Positions 60,910-64,000 of a stretch of DNA of 64,000 nt are shown piece by piece. The first letter of the stretch is position 1; each line of letters opens with the position of its first letter. The notes below the pieces were generated by a model. It was not told the origin of the DNA and ran no database searches. It saw nothing but the letters and a program-made list of their open reading frames with translations. This stretch comes from Nitrospirales bacterium (GTDB lineage Bacteria > Nitrospirota > Nitrospiria > Nitrospirales > UBA8639). The stretch covers positions 1 to 64,000 of the forward strand of contig JAHRAQ010000001.1 in assembly GCA_020027205.1 (NCBI GenBank), given 5' to 3'. The position numbers and the translations under genes are program-made.

Positions 60910-61564
60910 CGGCGGCGAAGTCCGTTTCGATGTTGATCAATTTCCCGTCCGGGAAAAAGATGACAATCGTCGTCGGGACCTGCGGGTCAAAATCCTGATA
61001 GGCAAATCGGGCGGAAAACCGCGACACGTAGTCCGTGGCGGAGCCGGGGATTTTCCGCCCGCGGCTGGGCTTGCCCTTGTCCACGGCCATCACGTTCCGC
61101 GACCCCTGTTGCAGGGCAACGTCCACGCCTTCGGCAAAAAACTCCTCCTGCCCGCACAGTCCGATCTCCATTTCGAGATTCGGCATGTTCAGAATATCCC
61201 GGATTTTCGACTCGGGCATCCGAATGTCCCGTTGGGCCACTTTGGACCGCCGGGCTTCTTCCCGGCCAAAATAGCCGAGCCAGTAGGTTTTCGTCCGAAG
61301 AATCGCGCTGCTGCCGCAGGGTGTGGCGGCGGGGTCGTCACCGATGCGGGACTGCGTGTCCGCCGTTTGAATAATCTGAAACATTTCCTCGTTGGACGCC
61401 GCCTGCGCCATGGGCACGCGAGCCGCGCTCATAATCCGCCCGGCGTCTTTCAGGGTGACCTCGACGTCAATCGCCAACGCCGGGGACACCATCCCTCCCA
61501 CCAGACCCAGCACCACGATCCCCCGTCTCGTTGCGGCATGACCGGCTAATCCACAGGCGCCCAT
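60902..61564 (-). CDS. Secreted protein of unknown function
   Basis: 220 aa. Signal peptide RRGIVVLGLVGGMVSPALA. In the mature part, two cysteines (TPCGSSAIL and IGLCGQEEFF) could form a disulfide. Middle sequence REEARRSKVAQRDIRMPESKIRDIL is helical, and the end is beta-rich (TTIVIFFPDGKLINIET). AAAGGAGAGG fixes the start at 61564. No family recognised. Confidence 0.73.
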   Translation of the reverse strand: MGACGLAGHAATRRGIVVLGLVGGMVSPALAIDVEVTLKDAGRIMSAARVPMAQAASNEEMFQIIQTADTQSRIGDDPAATPCGSSAILRTKTYWLGYFGREEARRSKVAQRDIRMPESKIRDILNMPNLEMEIGLCGQEEFFAEGVDVALQQGSRNVMAVDKGKPSRGRKIPGSATDYVSRFSARFAYQDFDPQVPTTIVIFFPDGKLINIETDFAAVK

Positions 61565-61931
61565 GAGACCTCTCCTTTGCGGCAAGCGATGAATAATGAG
61601 GGGATGAACCGGGCGACGCCGACACCCCTCGGCGTCGGATTGTAAGAAACTGCCCGTCCGGTTTTCAACGCCTGTTCGCCGCACGGGGGCCGGGCCGCCT
61701 CCCCACGGCAATGTCCCCGTGGGACAAGCCTCCGGTTGACTCCGTGCGGGGTGTAATGGTAGGGTGGCCCCCGTTAATCGCGCAATGACTTGGGATTGGC
61801 CCTCCGGCGGCTCCGTGAACACAAAAAATTCGCAGTGGCACACAATCAATTCGCATCCTGATGGCGCCTCCCCCGTGTAACCGCGTCGAGGGTATGCTCA
61901 CAGACACAGGGGGCCGGGGGACGGGAGAGGC
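61565..61931. other. Divergent intergenic region with hairpin
   Basis: Separates two divergent genes. A strong hairpin (GACGCCGA, short loop, TCGGCGTC) is at 61619-61640. TTGACT at 61736-61741 has no good -10 at normal spacing. GGGAGAGG at 61923-61930 is the ribosome-binding site of the methyltransferase. No gene found. Confidence 0.5.
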
Positions 61932-62588
61932 ATGAATCAACACGACCGGACAATGAATCTCGAAAATCTCGAGCGGGTCTACACGCAATACGCGTCGGTC
62001 TACGACCAGACGTTCGGCAAAGCCTTCGATCAATCGAGGGAAGCGGTCGTCAAAGGGCTGGCGCTCTCGCCCGACGAAACCGTGCTGGAGGTCGGCGTCG
62101 GCACGGGCATGGCCCTGCCCCTGTATCCCCGCCACTGCCGCATCGTGGGCATTGACCTTTCGGAAGGCATGTTGCAAAAAGCCGGGGAGCGCATTGCCGG
62201 GCACGGGCTGGAGCACGTGTCGCTGCAACGCATGGACGCGGGCGACATGTCGTTTGACGACAACACGTTCGATCTGGTCATGGCGGCCTACGTCGTCACC
62301 GCCGTCCCGGATTACCGGAAAGTGGTCTCGGAGATGATTCGCGTCTGCCGGCCGGGCGGCCGGGTCGTCATGTTGAACCACTTCAGCAACGGCAACAAAT
62401 ACATCGCCGCCGTGGAGAAAATGATTTCCCCCATCTGCCAACGGATGGGTTTCCGCACGGATCTTTCCCTCCACCACGTCCTGGACGGCACGGCCCTGCA
62501 GGTAATCAAAAAGGAAAAAATGAACCCCTTCCGGTACTGGTACCTGGTGGAATGCGTGAATGCCAAAAACGGCTACGCGCATTCTTGA
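61932..62588 (+). CDS. SAM-dependent methyltransferase, phosphatidylethanolamine N-methyltransferase-like
   Basis: 218 aa, class I fold. Motif I VLEVGVGTGMALPLYP near residue 51, acidic GIDLSEGML, motif with DAGDMSFDDNTFDLVMAAYV, then VCRPGGRVVMLNHF. This pattern is closest to PmtA-type lipid methyltransferases. GGGAGAGG precedes the ATG at 61932. Lipid substrate is inferred from pattern only. Confidence 0.85.
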   Translation: MNQHDRTMNLENLERVYTQYASVYDQTFGKAFDQSREAVVKGLALSPDETVLEVGVGTGMALPLYPRHCRIVGIDLSEGMLQKAGERIAGHGLEHVSLQRMDAGDMSFDDNTFDLVMAAYVVTAVPDYRKVVSEMIRVCRPGGRVVMLNHFSNGNKYIAAVEKMISPICQRMGFRTDLSLHHVLDGTALQVIKKEKMNPFRYWYLVECVNAKNGYAHS

Positions 62589-62666
62589 GTGCGACACCCC
62601 GCCCGACACCGCATCCGACACCCCGCCCCGTTGTCCGCCGTCCTTCCGTTCCGCATCGCCTGACGC

Positions 62667-63344
62667 ATGAAGCACGCCCTCTGCCTTCGGCACGTGCCCT
62701 TTGAAGGCCCCGCCGCGTTTCAACAGGCGCTGGAGCGTCGCGGTTATCACCTCACCGAACAACTCGTGCCGCAACAGGGCGTGCCCGCCGCCACCCCGGA
62801 TTTTCTGCTGGTCATGGGAGGCCCCATGTCCGTGAATGATCCCGACCCCTGGATCGAACAGGAGCGGCGGTTTATTCACCGCGCCGTCACCGAGGGCATT
62901 CCCGTTGTCGGCGTGTGCCTGGGCGCGCAGTTCATCGCCAGCGCACTGGGCGGGCGTGTCGCCCCCGGCCCCCGACCGGAAATCGGACCGGCCCCGGTCA
63001 CGCGCACCGGAGAATCCGACACTGACCCGGTGTTTGGAACGATGCCCCGCAGATTCACCGCTTTTCAATGGCACGGCGAGGGCCTCACGCTGCCGCCGGG
63101 CGCGGTGCCGCTCGCCTCTTCCGACGACTATCCCGTGCAGGCCTTTCGATACGGCGACCGCGCCTACGGACTCCTGTTTCATCCCGAACTGGACCGCGAA
63201 GGCATCACCGCCCTGTGCCGCGAATGCGCCCACGACGTGCACCGCGCCGGCACCACGGCGGCGGCGGTCATGGAAGCATCGCTGCCCCTGCTGCCCCAAT
63301 CCCACCAACTAGCCGACCGGCTGATTGAGCATCTGGCGGAATAA
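62667..63344 (+). CDS. Class I glutamine amidotransferase-like protein
   Basis: 225 aa. The nucleophile cysteine lies in VVGVCLGAQFIASALGG near residue 92, the histidine and glutamate in LLFHPELDRE near 175, as in GMP-synthase-type GATase domains. It stands alone without a synthase domain. Such stand-alone domains may hydrolyse glutamyl conjugates. Last GC-rich gene before the type I specificity subunit. Confidence 0.9.
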   Translation: MKHALCLRHVPFEGPAAFQQALERRGYHLTEQLVPQQGVPAATPDFLLVMGGPMSVNDPDPWIEQERRFIHRAVTEGIPVVGVCLGAQFIASALGGRVAPGPRPEIGPAPVTRTGESDTDPVFGTMPRRFTAFQWHGEGLTLPPGAVPLASSDDYPVQAFRYGDRAYGLLFHPELDREGITALCRECAHDVHRAGTTAAAVMEASLPLLPQSHQLADRLIEHLAE

Positions 63345-63481
63345 GAATAGAATAAAAGCCATTAAAAACATGTCCAAACCAGGCCATGTGTGGCCTTGCG
63401 CTGTAAAAATAGACTTGATTCCCTTTACAGAAAAAAATACTTGAAATCGAAGGCATGTCATGTTACCATTCGTTCTTCCAT

Positions 63482-64000
63482 ATGAAGAGTTCGTCGCTGA
63501 AATCATTCGCAAATCTGCGCATCGGTATCACACTCAAGGCGCACCAGGCCGTCGCCGCAAACGGCATCCCTGTGGTGCAAATGAGAGACTTGGTCGGCAC
63601 ATCTGTACGGACTGGAACACTCGCAAAATTGGACATCGCCCTTCCACGCAGAACCACATTTCTGCAATATGGGGACATTATTTTCCGGTCGCGCGGTGTC
63701 ACCACAACCGCAGCGGCCGTTCCACGGAACATGGGTAAGGCCGTGCTGGCTTCGCCTCTGTTCTTGATCCGCATCAAAGACCACGCCCCGCTTCTTCCGG
63801 GCTATCTGTGCTGGTATATCAACCAGCCCTCCGCACAGCGATTTCTAACCCGTCGAGCGGAAGGCTCATCCCTGAAAATGATCAGCATGAAGCACTTGCG
63901 AGAATTGGAGATTCCAACGCCGTCCATGCATGCCCAAAAAACCATCGTCCGGATAGACGCCCTGTTGCGAAAAGAAGCCGAACTGCTCGAAGATTTGAAA
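63482..64000 (+). CDS. hsdS: Type I restriction specificity subunit (HsdS-like), cut by window end
   Basis: The frame is open from ATG 63482 through base 64000 (173 codons), so the gene continues outside. FANLRIGITLKAHQAVA, then GIPVVQMRDLV, GDIIFRSRGVTT and LPGYLCWYINQPSAQRFLTRRAEGSSLKMISMKHLRELEIPTPSMHAQKTIVRIDALL match the first target-recognition domain and helix of HsdS. The end, with ALLRKEAELLEDLK, is the conserved spacer helix. No hsdM lies upstream; it would have to follow. The preceding 137 bp are AT-rich. Confidence 0.85.
   Translation, partial: MKSSSLKSFANLRIGITLKAHQAVAANGIPVVQMRDLVGTSVRTGTLAKLDIALPRRTTFLQYGDIIFRSRGVTTTAAAVPRNMGKAVLASPLFLIRIKDHAPLLPGYLCWYINQPSAQRFLTRRAEGSSLKMISMKHLRELEIPTPSMHAQKTIVRIDALLRKEAELLEDLK

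Overview
This is a GC-rich chromosomal window from a Gram-negative, probably environmental, bacterium. It encodes an outer-membrane beta-barrel, a lipoprotein, an MsbA-type exporter, hopanoid- and carotenoid-related enzymes and a split F-type ATP synthase operon. Several traits point away from well-studied proteobacteria: pyruvoyl-dependent arginine decarboxylase with a deoxyhypusine-synthase homologue, a long-form dCTP deaminase, KamA, LarE, a UvrA lacking one domain and a COX24-like microprotein. A lineage such as Nitrospirota, Nitrospinota or Methylomirabilota is my guess only; no marker here fixes the taxonomy.

Layout. 1-1.2 kb: the trailer end of a CRISPR array (14 full repeats plus a cut one), whose eroded terminal repeats are separated by a REP-like palindrome. 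1.4-8.5 kb: glucokinase, RpiA, tRNA-Glu, the deoxyhypusine synthase homologue, a DsbA-like protein, aldehyde dehydrogenase and arginine decarboxylase. 8.5-24 kb: housekeeping genes (ExoIII, AnmK, GNAT, esterase, BolA-Grx, a sensor kinase-like protein, cytochrome c, NadB, PabC/PabB-type genes). 24.3-26.8 kb: ATP synthase F0 genes only, ending in an unrelated overlapping ORF. 27-34 kb: LarE, RlmN, a HARE-HTH protein, two tiny lysine-rich proteins, LipB, an SDR and two TIGR04282/TIGR04283-type proteins. 34-37 kb: an AT-richer island with a DUF6602-like protein and a probable type II restriction-modification pair. 37-46.6 kb: dCTP deaminase, KamA, an ATP-grasp-like protein, a MoxR ATPase, a HAD phosphatase, a B12-radical SAM protein and a UbiE homologue. 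46.9-49.6 kb: a second AT-richer block of defence-type genes (HigA-like, AbiJ-like, a PD-(D/E)XK protein, a small Cys protein). 49.6-63.3 kb: RuvB, UvrA, a DUF2283 toxin-antitoxin-like pair, microproteins, prenyl synthase, HpnA, CruF-like, COX24-like, an ABC exporter, a methyltransferase and an amidotransferase. From about 63.35 kb composition shifts again and a type I specificity subunit runs off the edge.

Most larger intergenic gaps carry the same family of palindromic repeats: two hairpin arms in inverted orientation (REPIN-like), with about ten copies or variants. In two copies a second palindrome of about 29 nt sits at the same point inside one arm. No insertion sequence, prophage or rRNA gene was seen. 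Low-complexity Gly/Asp/Ala/Val expansions sit inside or at the ends of several housekeeping proteins.

Most candidates for new biology are in the three AT-richer blocks and among the very small genes. All assignments come from reading motifs by eye; no database search was run.
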